64,000 bases of DNA from JAPXSY01 sp034003585 (GCA_034003585.1 JAVEYH010000003.1:1-64000), one strand, 5' to 3'; numbered from the stretch's first letter, positions 11,003-19,657 are shown. The notes: a model not told the origin generated them from the letters alone. Made by a program: numbers and translations.

Positions 11003-12913
11003 ATGTCGATCCGCCATCTCCTGACCGTCTGGTTCGCCGCCTGTGTGCCGGTCTGGCTCGCCGCGGCCACGGCCGCCGGGCATGCCGTGCTGGTCACCGA
11101 GGGGTGGCGCCGCCAGGTCTGGGCGGTCTATCCTGTGGAGAAAGTGAAGGCGGACGAGGTGCTGCCCCTCCAACCCCGCGCCGCGCGGGTAGAACTCACC
11201 GCGGCGCGCGGTGAGACCGAGCCTTTCGTGCTGGTGTTGCGCTGCGAGAGCCCGCTGCGTCAGATCGAGGTGACGTGCGGCCCCCTCCGCACCGCTGACC
11301 AAGCCGTTCTGGACGCGGCGGCCGTGACGGTCCGGCGGCTGGGGTACATCCACATCGACGCGCCCAGCGGCACCGGCATGCGGCACCCCATGCCGTATCC
11401 CACCGGAACAGGCGATTTTCCGGACCCGGTGCTGGCGGGTCCGGGCGACGCGCGCCCCGGACGCAATCTCCAATTCCTCGTGACGGTCGCGGTGCCGCGC
11501 GACGCCAAGCCCGGGCGTTACGAGGGTGCCCTGAGCCTGCGTTTCCGGCGCGAAGGCTGGATGGCGCCCGACAAGGCGGGGCCCGACACCGTTCCGCTCG
11601 GCGTGACAGTGCGCTCCTTCGCGCTGCCCGCGGTCCTGCCCCTGCTCAACACGGCCGTGGCCTCGCCGCATGCGCTTCCCGCATGGCTGAACCGCCCCGA
11701 AACGCGGGCCGGACTGCGGCGGATGATCGTCGCGTACCACCACGCGCCGGACCCCCTGCCGCCGCCGGAGGTGCGGGTGGAACCAAACGGTGCGCTGCGG
11801 ATCGACACCGCCGAATGGGAGGCGGCCGCGGCCGAACTGCTGGAAACGGGGCGCGCCCCGCATCTGTTCGTGCCGGTCTGGTCCGGTCTGCGCGAGGCTC
11901 CGATGCAGGGCGTCTATTTCCTCTGGCACTTCCCGGCCGTGACGCGCCAGCGCTGGTTCGGCGCCCCGATCTGCGGAGAGCAGGGCGACCTCACGCCCGA
12001 GTTCAAACGGCTCTTCGGCGCTTATCTCCGGCACATGCACGCGCTTCTCGTCCGGCGGGGCTGGCTCAACCGCATGTTCATCACCACCATGGACGAGCCG
12101 TACACCTACCATCTGCACAATGAGGACCGGCCGCGCGACACGCCGGAGAACAACTACCGCGTCATCGCCAACTATGTCCGTTTTGTGCGCGCCACCGCAC
12201 CCGGTCTACGCACCTTCGCCACGGCCGACCCCGTGCCGGGCCTGACCGGGCTCATCGACCACTGGTGCCTGCGCAACCTGAAGCATGCGGCGGAGGCGCG
12301 CCAACGGGCTGAGGCGCACGGCGAGTGCGTCACCTTCTGCGACAACTACCGCACCTTCATCGATTATCCGGCCGTCAGCGCCCGCAGCCTGGGGTGGCTC
12401 GCCTGGAAGCTGGGGGCGTGCGGCTGGCTCACCTACGAGACGCTCGGCTCCTTCACCCGCGCCTGGGAGGGGCCCGCTTTCGCGTATCCGCTGTTCAGCG
12501 GCGGCCTGGTCTGGGGCATGGGGCATCTCTTTTATCCCGACACCGAAGGGGCCGGCGGGATCGCCCCCAGCCTGCGGTGGGAGCTGATGCGCGAAGGGTG
12601 CGAGGATTACGCCTATCTCTGGCTGTTGCGCGAACGGCTCGCCGCCCTGCCGCCCGAACGGCGCGCGACCGCCGCCGCGCGCGAGGCGCGGCGGCTGCTG
12701 GACACGGCCGCGGCGCAGGTCGTCGGCGGCGCGGGAGACGCCGAAACCGCCTCGGGGAGCCTGCTCCCCAACGCGCACAGCCAGCTCGTCCCGCACGATC
12801 TGCGCCGCCGCATCGGCGACCTGATCGAAAGCGAACTCGACCGACCCGTCATCCGTCCGGACGGCACATCCCGGCCGGACGCCACACCCCCAACCCGGAC
12901 ACACGCACCATGA
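11003..12913 (+). CDS. Secreted GH123-like glycosidase (DUF4091 catalytic domain)
   Basis: 636 residues with a signal peptide (VWLAAATAAGHA). An N-terminal beta-sandwich (~35-215) precedes a TIM-barrel domain of the DUF4091/GH123 type. Adjacent acids Asp364-Glu365 in TTMDEPYTYH match the Asp-Glu pair that GH123 beta-N-acetylgalactosaminidases use in substrate-assisted catalysis. The C-terminal motif GGIAPSLRWELMREGCEDYAY is typical of DUF4091, where it reads RWE.LREGIEDYEY. Likely cleaves N-acetylgalactosaminides, fitting the divergent GH20 gene. AAAGGGG precedes the ATG closely. The stop overlaps the next start (ATGA). Confidence 0.82.
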   Translation: MSIRHLLTVWFAACVPVWLAAATAAGHAVLVTEGWRRQVWAVYPVEKVKADEVLPLQPRAARVELTAARGETEPFVLVLRCESPLRQIEVTCGPLRTADQAVLDAAAVTVRRLGYIHIDAPSGTGMRHPMPYPTGTGDFPDPVLAGPGDARPGRNLQFLVTVAVPRDAKPGRYEGALSLRFRREGWMAPDKAGPDTVPLGVTVRSFALPAVLPLLNTAVASPHALPAWLNRPETRAGLRRMIVAYHHAPDPLPPPEVRVEPNGALRIDTAEWEAAAAELLETGRAPHLFVPVWSGLREAPMQGVYFLWHFPAVTRQRWFGAPICGEQGDLTPEFKRLFGAYLRHMHALLVRRGWLNRMFITTMDEPYTYHLHNEDRPRDTPENNYRVIANYVRFVRATAPGLRTFATADPVPGLTGLIDHWCLRNLKHAAEARQRAEAHGECVTFCDNYRTFIDYPAVSARSLGWLAWKLGACGWLTYETLGSFTRAWEGPAFAYPLFSGGLVWGMGHLFYPDTEGAGGIAPSLRWELMREGCEDYAYLWLLRERLAALPPERRATAAAREARRLLDTAAAQVVGGAGDAETASGSLLPNAHSQLVPHDLRRRIGDLIESELDRPVIRPDGTSRPDATPPTRTHAP

Positions 12914-13881
12914 CCCGAAAATCGCTCATCACCGGCGGTGCCGGTTTCATCGGTTCCCATCTCGCGCGGCGGCTGCTGGCCGCAGGCCACGAAGTCACCG
13001 TCATGGACAACCTCTTCACGGGGACCAAGGCCAACATCTACGACCTGCTGGACAACCGCCGCTTCACCTTCATCCTGCATGATGTGACGCAGCCCTTCTG
13101 GGGGCAGTTCGACGAGGTGTACAACCTCGCCTGTCCGGCCTCGCCCATCCACTACCAGCGCAATCCGGTCGAAACCCTCAAAACCTCTTTTCTCGGCATG
13201 ATGAACGTGCTGGAGCTCGCGCTCAAGACCAAGGCCCGGGTATTCCACACCTCCACCTCGGAGATCTACGGCGATCCGGAGGTCCACCCCCAACCGGAGG
13301 GATACTGGGGCAACGTCAACACCATCGGCACGCGGAGCTGTTACGACGAGGGCAAACGCGCCGCCGAAACCCTGTGCGCCGACTACGTGCGCGAGTACGC
13401 CGCGGACGTGCGCATGATCCGCATCTTCAACACCTACGGGCCCAACATGCACCCTCAGGACGGCCGCGTCATCAGCAACTTCATCATGCAGGCGTTGCGG
13501 AACCGGGACATCACGCTGTACGGCGACGGCTCGCAGACCCGCAGTTTCCAGTATGTCGACGATCTGATCGACGCGATCCTGCGCTTCATGGCGCTGGACC
13601 ACAAAAAAGTGAAGGCCTTTTTCGACGGCCAGGCCATGCGCGTGCCGGTCCTGAACATCGGCAACCCCGGCGAGTACACCATCCGCCAACTCGCCGAGGA
13701 GACCCTGCGCCTGTTGCCCGAGAGCCGGAGCCGGCTGGTTTGCCATCCCCTGCCCAAGGACGACCCCCGGCGCCGCAAACCCGATATCACGCTGGCGGGC
13801 GAACTGCTCGGCTGGGCGCCGTCGGTCGCCCTGCCCGAGGGGCTCACCCAGACCATCGCCTATTTCCGGAACCTCGTCTGA
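12910..13881 (+). CDS. uxs: UDP-glucuronate decarboxylase (UDP-xylose synthase)
   Basis: 323 residues, cytoplasmic extended SDR enzyme converting UDP-glucuronate to UDP-xylose with bound NAD+. The Rossmann motif GGAGFIGS begins at residue 9. The catalytic Tyr145-x3-Lys149 lies in SCYDEGKR, and the family string YNLACPASPIHYQ is present. RNTYGPNM-like and GDGSQTRSFQYVDDL segments match UXS rather than UDP-glucose epimerases. Its ATG overlaps the stop of the GH123-like gene by four bases, an odd pairing of a sugar-nucleotide biosynthetic enzyme with secreted glycosidases. Confidence 0.95.
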   Translation: MTRKSLITGGAGFIGSHLARRLLAAGHEVTVMDNLFTGTKANIYDLLDNRRFTFILHDVTQPFWGQFDEVYNLACPASPIHYQRNPVETLKTSFLGMMNVLELALKTKARVFHTSTSEIYGDPEVHPQPEGYWGNVNTIGTRSCYDEGKRAAETLCADYVREYAADVRMIRIFNTYGPNMHPQDGRVISNFIMQALRNRDITLYGDGSQTRSFQYVDDLIDAILRFMALDHKKVKAFFDGQAMRVPVLNIGNPGEYTIRQLAEETLRLLPESRSRLVCHPLPKDDPRRRKPDITLAGELLGWAPSVALPEGLTQTIAYFRNLV

Positions 13882-13903
13882 AAAGAAAGGAACCCCACCC
13901 GTC

Positions 13904-15250
13904 ATGCCCCTCCCGCAAGCCGTCTTCTCCCTTTTGAACCTCGCCCGTAAATCGGACGCGGGGCGCTCCCCTGCCCTCTCCGCCTTTTCCCGCCCGGCGC
14001 GCGGCGGGCTCGTCCGCCGCACCGCACTCGCCTGCGGCCTGGCGCTGGGCGCCGCGTTGCCCGCCGCGGCGCAAGCGGAGCCGCCCCCTCCTCCTTTGGG
14101 TTGGGAGGGCATCGGCCGCGTCAGCATGCGGGGCGGCCTGCGGATCTTCTGGAACGTGGGCGGCAAAGACCGGGAGGCCAACGAGCGCGAGGCTCTGGCG
14201 CGCGGGTTCGAACCGGTCGATCTGTTGAACACCTACTCCGACTATCCCGGGAAGCAGCGGGAAAAGATCATTCCGGACGGGAAGAATCCGTGGGCCAAGC
14301 CGCCGCAATTCGAGCGCGTCATCCGCCGTAACATCGCCATGAAACAGGGGCGCGGGCTGTTTGTCCACGATATCGAGTTTGATTTCGATGAGGAGCCGGA
14401 GGCCCTCTGGACCAACCCGGTGTTGCGGGCCGCATCGGGCGCGGCCACGTTGGAGGCGTTCCGCGAGGCCTATTACCGCGAATGGGGCACCTGGTACACC
14501 CTGCCCTGCCGCTGGGCCAAAGAGGCCTTCCCGCATCTCCCGGTGGGGATTTACGGCCCGCAGCCCTTCCGGCGCGACTACTGGGGGCTGTCCGGCAAGG
14601 ACGCGCAACAGATCGACGGCACGCACAAGACCGATGCGGAATTGTGGCGGCACATCGATCCGGCGGTGGATTTCTGCATCGCGAGCCTCTACTGTTTTTA
14701 CGACCGGCCGGCCTCGGTCTTCTACATGGGCGCCAACGTGGAGGAGAACGCGCTGCGGATGGCGCGGAACGGAGACAAACCGCTTTACGCCTACCTCTGG
14801 CTCCGCTACCACAACAGCAACAAAAAACTCGGCACGCGCGAGGTCGACGACTATCTGGCCGAATCCATGGCCATCCTGCCCTTTTTCTGCGGGGCGCGCG
14901 GAGTCGTCTTGTGGGGCTGGGAGCCCGCGGGCACGGGACAGCCCTACCGCACTTTGCCGCTTTTCATGAAGAGCCTGGGGCGGGTGGCCGGCGTGTCGGA
15001 GGAACTCGGCCGCGCGCGCCCGGCCCAGGACGAACCCGTGCACGCAGCCTGGAAAGCGCAACGGCCGCTGGTCCGCAGACTGCGCGTCACGGATGACGTC
15101 TGGCTGGTGCTCGCGGCCGATCCCTGGCAGGAGGAGAGCGCGGAACGCACGGTCCGCGTTTCCTGCGGCGCGCACACATTCGACCTCGCGGTCCGCGGCA
15201 AACACACCGAGATCTACCGGATCGACGGCGGGAACGCGGAACGCCGCTGA
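13904..15250 (+). CDS. Secreted hyaluronidase-like TIM-barrel protein
   Basis: 448 residues. A long basic N-terminus leads into a hydrophobic signal core (LACGLALGAALPAAAQA). The mature part resembles GH56-type hyaluronidase barrels. HDIEFDFDEEP (Asp156-Glu164) could supply the acid/base, as VIDWEEWRP does in GH56. It is followed by VGIYGPQPF, PLYAYLWLRYH and a terminal GARGVVLWGWEP strand. Similarity is at motif level, so the family is tentative and the substrate unproven. It follows uxs by 22 nt with AAGGAA upstream and is the last gene of the operon, fitting degradation of amino-sugar glycans. Confidence 0.55.
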   Translation: MPLPQAVFSLLNLARKSDAGRSPALSAFSRPARGGLVRRTALACGLALGAALPAAAQAEPPPPPLGWEGIGRVSMRGGLRIFWNVGGKDREANEREALARGFEPVDLLNTYSDYPGKQREKIIPDGKNPWAKPPQFERVIRRNIAMKQGRGLFVHDIEFDFDEEPEALWTNPVLRAASGAATLEAFREAYYREWGTWYTLPCRWAKEAFPHLPVGIYGPQPFRRDYWGLSGKDAQQIDGTHKTDAELWRHIDPAVDFCIASLYCFYDRPASVFYMGANVEENALRMARNGDKPLYAYLWLRYHNSNKKLGTREVDDYLAESMAILPFFCGARGVVLWGWEPAGTGQPYRTLPLFMKSLGRVAGVSEELGRARPAQDEPVHAAWKAQRPLVRRLRVTDDVWLVLAADPWQEESAERTVRVSCGAHTFDLAVRGKHTEIYRIDGGNAERR

Positions 15251-15286
15251 CGCGCGCGGGATGCGGAAAACGTTCGTTGCCTTTTC

Positions 15287-15302
15287 TGGCCCGATTTATG
15301 CT
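15287..15302 (+). promoter_or_regulatory. Candidate sigma-54 promoter for the hybrid histidine kinase
   Basis: TGGCCCGATTTATGCT matches the -24/-12 consensus TGGCACG-N4-TTGCW with GG and GC in exact register. The -24 element has one deviation (C for A at position 5). The leader to the ATG at 15467 is about 150 nt. Confidence 0.55.
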
Positions 15303-15320
15303 TTAATCAAGATGGCCTCT

Positions 15321-15421
15321 TCCGGGTTTTCGGGGAAAACCGGAGGGGTAGCCAACGGAATGGCGGAGAAAGAGGGTGCGGGAGGCGTTCACAATCCCCT
15401 CACTTCTCTTTTTCTCATTCC
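15321..15421 (+). other. Structured leader of the hybrid kinase mRNA
   Basis: Two inverted repeats lie between the candidate promoter and the kinase start. A compact hairpin pairs TCCGGGTTTTC with GAAAACCGGA (about 15321-15344). A longer imperfect one has ends GGAATG (15357-15362) and CATTCC (15416-15421) with complementary purine/pyrimidine tracts inside. No strong Shine-Dalgarno precedes the ATG, so leader structure may control translation. Confidence 0.4.
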
Positions 15422-15466
15422 GGTGAAGGGACAGGCAAAACAAGGCATCCGCTGTCGCGCAACCGT

Positions 15467-18181
15467 ATGAAGCCCTCTGTGATAGTCAGGGATTTGCGAA
15501 GCATCCGGACCAAGTTCGGTCTGGTGACAGGGTCAATCCTGCTGATCCTGCTCCTGGTTTTCTATTTGGGCGGACGTTTCATTCTCGTGCATATGCTTCG
15601 CAATGCTGAGAAAAACATCCAGATGATCGGCTCCGAGGTGAAGAATGTCGTTTACGCCGAGGTCGGCAACCTGCGGAAGAGGGCGGTCATGCTGGCGGGC
15701 GCGTTTGCCGCGGCGGGGGAATCGGACGAGGCGGCCCTGCTGCAGCGCCAGCTCGTACCGCAAGCCGGGGGCGCGGCGGCGCATTTCGCGGCGCTGCTGA
15801 ATGCGGACGGGAGCTTCCGGAGGGGGTTCTTCCGGCTGCCGGACGGGCAGGCCGAGCCTGTCGCGGCCGAGGAGATGGCCCCGTATCTGCAGGCGTCGGT
15901 CCCGCTGTTCGGCGACCGCCGCACCGCCTCGCACATCCCGACCGGCGTGATCATCCTGCGGGGGAAACCGGCCCTCATCGCCATGTCGCCTGTGGAGGAG
16001 GGCGGGGGCGGGGCCAAGGGGTTTCTGCTGATCGGCACGCTCTTCAGCAACCATCTGATTCTTGACCGCATCCACCAGGCGACCCACGGCATGCAGGTGG
16101 CCGTCTATGACAGACGCGTCAAACCGGGCGCTTCGGACAAGCGCCTTCCGCCGGCGCAGACCACCGGCGGACTCGCGCCGATCTTCACCGAGGCGCTGAA
16201 CTACTACTCGGGCGGGCTCTGGCATCTGGGCGAGAACGCCTTTGAGGCCGTGATCCCGATCCACGACATTCTGGGCCGGCAGGTCACCTCCATCTCGATC
16301 CGGCTGCCGCAGAGCTTCTCCTCGCTCGCCAGCATCGCCCTGGGGTGGCTCACCGTGTTTGTGGCGTCGGTGGGCATCATCTTCGTGCTGCCGATGTTCT
16401 GGCTGCAGACGCGGATCGTGCTGAACCCGCTCTGCACGCTGGCCAGCCAGATCCGGAAAATCGGCGAGCGGCCCCTCGACAGCCACACCCTCGCGATCGA
16501 CTGGCCGCGCAAAGACGAGTTCGGCATGCTGGCGCAGAGTGTCAACGGCATGCTGGAAGCCCTCGTCCGCAAGACGCGGCAAGTCGGGCTGATCGAGCAG
16601 CGCCAGCGCGCCCTGATCGCGGGCATGCCGGACGGCCTGTGCGTGTTCGACGAGGAGGCCCATCTGATCGCCATCCACAAGCAGCCCGACAGCGAGCCGC
16701 CGATCCCCGGCCTGATCGCGGGGCATCCGGTCGGCCCGCCCTTCTTCAAGGAGAAAGAGTGCGCCACCCTGCGCCGCGCGATCGCGGAAGCCTTGGCCAC
16801 GGAGAAGCCGCAACGGATCCCGCTCACGTGCCAGACCCCCGAAGGTGCGGCGCGCCAGTTGGAGACGCGCGTCTGCCGGATGGACGGGGCCTACGCGCTG
16901 GTGATTTTCCGCGATGTGACCTCCGAATGCCGTGAGCGCGAGGTCCGGGTGCAGATGGAGGACCGCCTGACCAAGATCCAGAAGATGGAGAGTCTCGGCA
17001 ATCTGGCGGCCGGCATCGCGCATGACTTCAACAACATCCTCGCGATCATCCAGAACACGGTGGAGGTGACGTGGGAGACGCCCGACCCGGAAACCCGGGA
17101 GGCGGTCACAACCATCTGCCAGGCCACGGGCAAGGGTGCCGCGCTGACGCGGGAGCTGATGACCTACGCCGGCCAGACGCGCATCTCCTTCAAGCGCGAC
17201 GACCCCAACACCCTGATTCTCGACCTGGAAAAACTCATGGGCGGCGTGGTCGCGCCCAACGTCTCCATCGAACTGAAACTGACCCCGGATCTGCCCCAGG
17301 TCGACACGGACCCGCATCAGTTCTGGAAGGTCCTGATCAACCTGCTCAAGAACGCCTCGGAAGCGATGAACGGCGCCCGCGGCCACATCTGCATCAGCAC
17401 CTACCCGTTCGCCCTCACCGAAGACAACCTCGGCGCCTTTTTCAGCACGCACTCGCTCTCCCCGGGCAACGGGGTCGTGTTCCAGGTCGACGACACCGGC
17501 TCCGGCATCCCGCGCGAGATGGTCGCCCACCTGTTCGAACCCTTCTTCTCGACCAAATCCGTGGGCCGCGGACTGGGACTGGCAACGGTCTTCGCGATCA
17601 TCGACGCGCACAACGGCGGCATCGCCATCGATTCCGAGCCCGGCAAGGGCACGACGTTCCGCATCTGGCTGCCGGCCGCGGGCCGGCCCGCAGGCGAAGG
17701 CCGCGCGGAGGCCCCGCGCGCCCTTCAGACGGCCTCCGGCTCCCCGCTAAGCGGGGAACCGCCGGAGGAGCAGCCCCTCCAGCCCCCGCTTGCGCCGCCG
17801 CCCGTCCCCCGCATCCTGCTGATCGAGGACGATCCGGCGATCCTGCTCAGCACCTCCATCGCCCTGCGCTCGCTGAACGTCGACCCGCTGACCGCCGCCA
17901 CCAAGCGCGAGGCCCTGGCGATCTTCCGCAAACAGGCCGACTCCATCGCGCTTGTGCTGCTGGACGCGCACATCGGCCATCTCGACAACGTGCGGCTGCT
18001 CTCGACCCTGCGCCTGCGTAACCCGAACGTGCCGATCGTGGTGATCTCGGGGTATAACGAGAAACGCATCCGGGAAATGTTCGCCTCCGAGGCGTACGAG
18101 GGCTTCCTGGCCAAGCCTTACACCCGCGACGAACTCAAGAGCCTGCTCGACCGCTTTGTCGCCAACGTGCCCGCCTCCTAA
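15467..18181 (+). CDS. Hybrid sensor histidine kinase with C-terminal receiver
   Basis: 904 residues. A first transmembrane helix (~18-40), a ~240-residue periplasmic sensor region with conserved SHIPTGVIILRG, a second helix (~285-315) and a HAMP linker are followed by a degenerate PAS domain. The HisKA box AGIAHDFNNILAIIQ has phosphoacceptor His519. The ATPase domain shows NLLKNASEAM (N box), DDTGSGIP and a GRGLGLATV lid. A Pro-rich linker leads to a receiver with IEDDPA and phosphoacceptor Asp833 in LVLLDAHIG. It is the only complete kinase in the pilus locus, so it is the best candidate to feed phosphate to the sigma-54 regulator at 22597. Preceded by a candidate sigma-54 promoter. Confidence 0.92.
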   Translation: MKPSVIVRDLRSIRTKFGLVTGSILLILLLVFYLGGRFILVHMLRNAEKNIQMIGSEVKNVVYAEVGNLRKRAVMLAGAFAAAGESDEAALLQRQLVPQAGGAAAHFAALLNADGSFRRGFFRLPDGQAEPVAAEEMAPYLQASVPLFGDRRTASHIPTGVIILRGKPALIAMSPVEEGGGGAKGFLLIGTLFSNHLILDRIHQATHGMQVAVYDRRVKPGASDKRLPPAQTTGGLAPIFTEALNYYSGGLWHLGENAFEAVIPIHDILGRQVTSISIRLPQSFSSLASIALGWLTVFVASVGIIFVLPMFWLQTRIVLNPLCTLASQIRKIGERPLDSHTLAIDWPRKDEFGMLAQSVNGMLEALVRKTRQVGLIEQRQRALIAGMPDGLCVFDEEAHLIAIHKQPDSEPPIPGLIAGHPVGPPFFKEKECATLRRAIAEALATEKPQRIPLTCQTPEGAARQLETRVCRMDGAYALVIFRDVTSECREREVRVQMEDRLTKIQKMESLGNLAAGIAHDFNNILAIIQNTVEVTWETPDPETREAVTTICQATGKGAALTRELMTYAGQTRISFKRDDPNTLILDLEKLMGGVVAPNVSIELKLTPDLPQVDTDPHQFWKVLINLLKNASEAMNGARGHICISTYPFALTEDNLGAFFSTHSLSPGNGVVFQVDDTGSGIPREMVAHLFEPFFSTKSVGRGLGLATVFAIIDAHNGGIAIDSEPGKGTTFRIWLPAAGRPAGEGRAEAPRALQTASGSPLSGEPPEEQPLQPPLAPPPVPRILLIEDDPAILLSTSIALRSLNVDPLTAATKREALAIFRKQADSIALVLLDAHIGHLDNVRLLSTLRLRNPNVPIVVISGYNEKRIREMFASEAYEGFLAKPYTRDELKSLLDRFVANVPAS

Positions 18182-18248
18182 CGCTCCGGCTGTGGGTAGC
18201 GCATGTTCCGGGCCGCCTCATCAAAAAGGCGCGTCAGCGGGAGACACG

Positions 18249-19130
18249 CTACGCCGCAGGGGGCGCGATCTTGGAAAACACATGCTGCCAAATCTGGGGA
18301 TGCGCCAGATAGAAGTGGCACGGTTTGCCGATGCGCGCGGACACCTCAGCCTGCAGATCCCGGTTCAGGGGATTCAGCACCGCGACCAGCACCTCGCCGC
18401 CGAAGAGCGCAAAGGGCAGAACCCCCTTGACATGGACGAACACCTGAGGCAGCAGCGCGACCGCCTCCGGCTGGGGCTCGAACAGTTCGAGCGGCAGAGG
18501 CGGAACCTCGCTCAAACGCTGCATCGACTCCATCACCCGTTCCGTCACCTCCGGATGCTGCTCGTCCAACAGCGCCAGGGCCGAGATCAAGACCGGCGTG
18601 TCCGTCACCGGCCGTTCCGTCAGCACATGGAGAACATCCATGCACATCTCCTTCGGCAGAAACTCGTTCTCCTTCCACAGCCAGACCAGATCCATCTCCG
18701 CGGCCGAGGCGGAGCGCGAAAGCGCGTGCACCTCCACCCCGGTCTCCTGAAAGGCCGGCAGCCCGCCTCCCGGCGCCTCCGTTGCCGCACCGGACACCGC
18801 GCCGGCCAGCCCGTCAACCTCCCGCCGGAACTCGCTCTTGAGGATCTGGCCCTGGACCAGCTCCGCCACACGCTCCACCGCGGCGCGCGCGCCGGGATCA
18901 TCCGTAAACGCGCTCAGATACCCGGCGATCACCTGGGCGTTGTCGTAATCCTTCTCGCGCAACAGCGTATCCGCCAGCCGGATCAGACACTCGCGCCGCT
19001 TCTCCGTCTGGCCGGTCTGCTCATAGGCCACGGACAGGAACTCGAGACTGGTCCGGTCATCCGGCATGGTCTGGAGCATCTGCTCGAAAAACGCGATCGC
19101 CTCGCCCATTTTCTGTTCTTGTTCCGCCAT
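18249..19130 (-). CDS. TPR protein with stand-alone GspE/PilB N-terminal (MshEN-like) domain
   Basis: 293 residues, no signal peptide, so cytoplasmic. The N-terminal ~100 residues are TPR-like helices (EFLSVAYEQTGQTEKRRECL). Residues ~205-290 (PPLPLELFEPQPEAVALLP, then VLPFALFGGEVLVAVLNPLN) match the fold of the N-terminal domain of GspE/PilB/MshE ATPases, here without an ATPase. It faces pilB across the 528-bp gap and may be an assembly-ATPase adaptor. Conserved MshEN cyclic-di-GMP residues are not obvious. A further open stretch of about 24 codons in another frame follows the stop (to 18178), so the 3' end may be frameshifted. Confidence 0.68.
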   Translation of the reverse strand: MAEQEQKMGEAIAFFEQMLQTMPDDRTSLEFLSVAYEQTGQTEKRRECLIRLADTLLREKDYDNAQVIAGYLSAFTDDPGARAAVERVAELVQGQILKSEFRREVDGLAGAVSGAATEAPGGGLPAFQETGVEVHALSRSASAAEMDLVWLWKENEFLPKEMCMDVLHVLTERPVTDTPVLISALALLDEQHPEVTERVMESMQRLSEVPPLPLELFEPQPEAVALLPQVFVHVKGVLPFALFGGEVLVAVLNPLNRDLQAEVSARIGKPCHFYLAHPQIWQHVFSKIAPPAA

Positions 19131-19230
19131 GTCAGCCTACGCTCCCTGCAACGCTCCTTCTGCGGGTCCGGCGCGTTCGCGACCATGCCCGCCAGCCGTT
19201 TGTCGGCGATCCGTTTCCTGGGGTTCCCAT

Positions 19231-19282
19231 CGGCGTCGGGTCGGTATCGATATTGATTCCGATAGCGACGCCGCCTCCGATC
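19231..19282. repeat. Hexamer-periodic CGATNN repeat tract
   Basis: Consecutive 6-mers CGGTAT, CGATAT, TGATTC, CGATAG and CGACGC follow in phase. The gap 19131-19657 contains no credible gene: it holds this tract, a second one at 19368-19463, a palindromic repeat pair, a candidate sigma-54 promoter and the pilB leader. Frames across the tracts are repeat translations. Confidence 0.7.
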
Positions 19283-19367
19283 CTTCTCGCGCCAACGCTG
19301 CCTCCCCTTACAGAATCGTAATAAGCAAAAAACGTGCCGGAATCCGCTTTCTGCATAGAGGCACAGT

Positions 19368-19463
19368 CGAAATCGATATCGCCATCGGAATCGCCATCGA
19401 ATCCCGTTGCATTTCGTCGATTCCGACCCCGATAGCGATTTCGGGGAAAACACCATAATGAAT
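19368..19463 (+). repeat. Second hexamer tract containing dispersed element copy A
   Basis: 6-mers such as CGAAAT, CGATAT, CGCCAT and CGGAAT continue in register. The final 55 bases (19409-19463) align with 52068-52123 on the minus strand with about 48 of 56 positions identical. The shared core is CCCGATAGCGATTTCGGGG followed by AAAAC. This marks a mobile or duplicated intergenic element. Confidence 0.75.
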
Positions 19464-19512
19464 TTCTGGGGACAGACCCCAGTTATAATGAATTGCCGGG
19501 GACAGACCCCAG
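19455..19512. repeat. Tandem pair of REP-like palindromic repeats
   Basis: Two 28-bp copies (19455-19482 and 19485-19512) begin ATAATGAATT and end GGGGACAGACCCCAG, differing at two positions. Each contains the near-palindrome GGGGACAGACCCC. Repeats with this core recur in many bacterial genomes near REP-associated tyrosine transposases; that link is recalled knowledge and no such transposase gene is in the window. Confidence 0.8.
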
Positions 19513-19537
19513 CGGTCTGACAGGCAGGTTAAGGTTA

Positions 19538-19553
19538 TGGCATCCTTTCTGCT
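19538..19553 (+). promoter_or_regulatory. Candidate sigma-54 promoter for pilBC
   Basis: TGGCATCCTTTCTGCT has the -24 GG and -12 GC in correct spacing. The predicted start leaves a leader of about 95 nt before pilB. Confidence 0.65.
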
Positions 19554-19657
19554 AACATTTCAAACAGGAAGAGTTCGTGATTTTCACCCCGACCCGTTCC
19601 CCGGAACAGGGGGAAAGGGCAATCTGTCCGCAACCTTGCCGAAAAACCTGAAAAACG

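Noticed and set aside
18983..19456. Open frames across the hexamer tracts, giving RYRNQYRYR-like translations
   Set aside because: The composition follows the 6-bp DNA period rather than protein constraint, and no start site is supported.
19455..19512. Short CRISPR array
   Set aside because: Only two 28-bp copies with a 2-bp gap and no spacer-sized unique sequence; no cas genes nearby.
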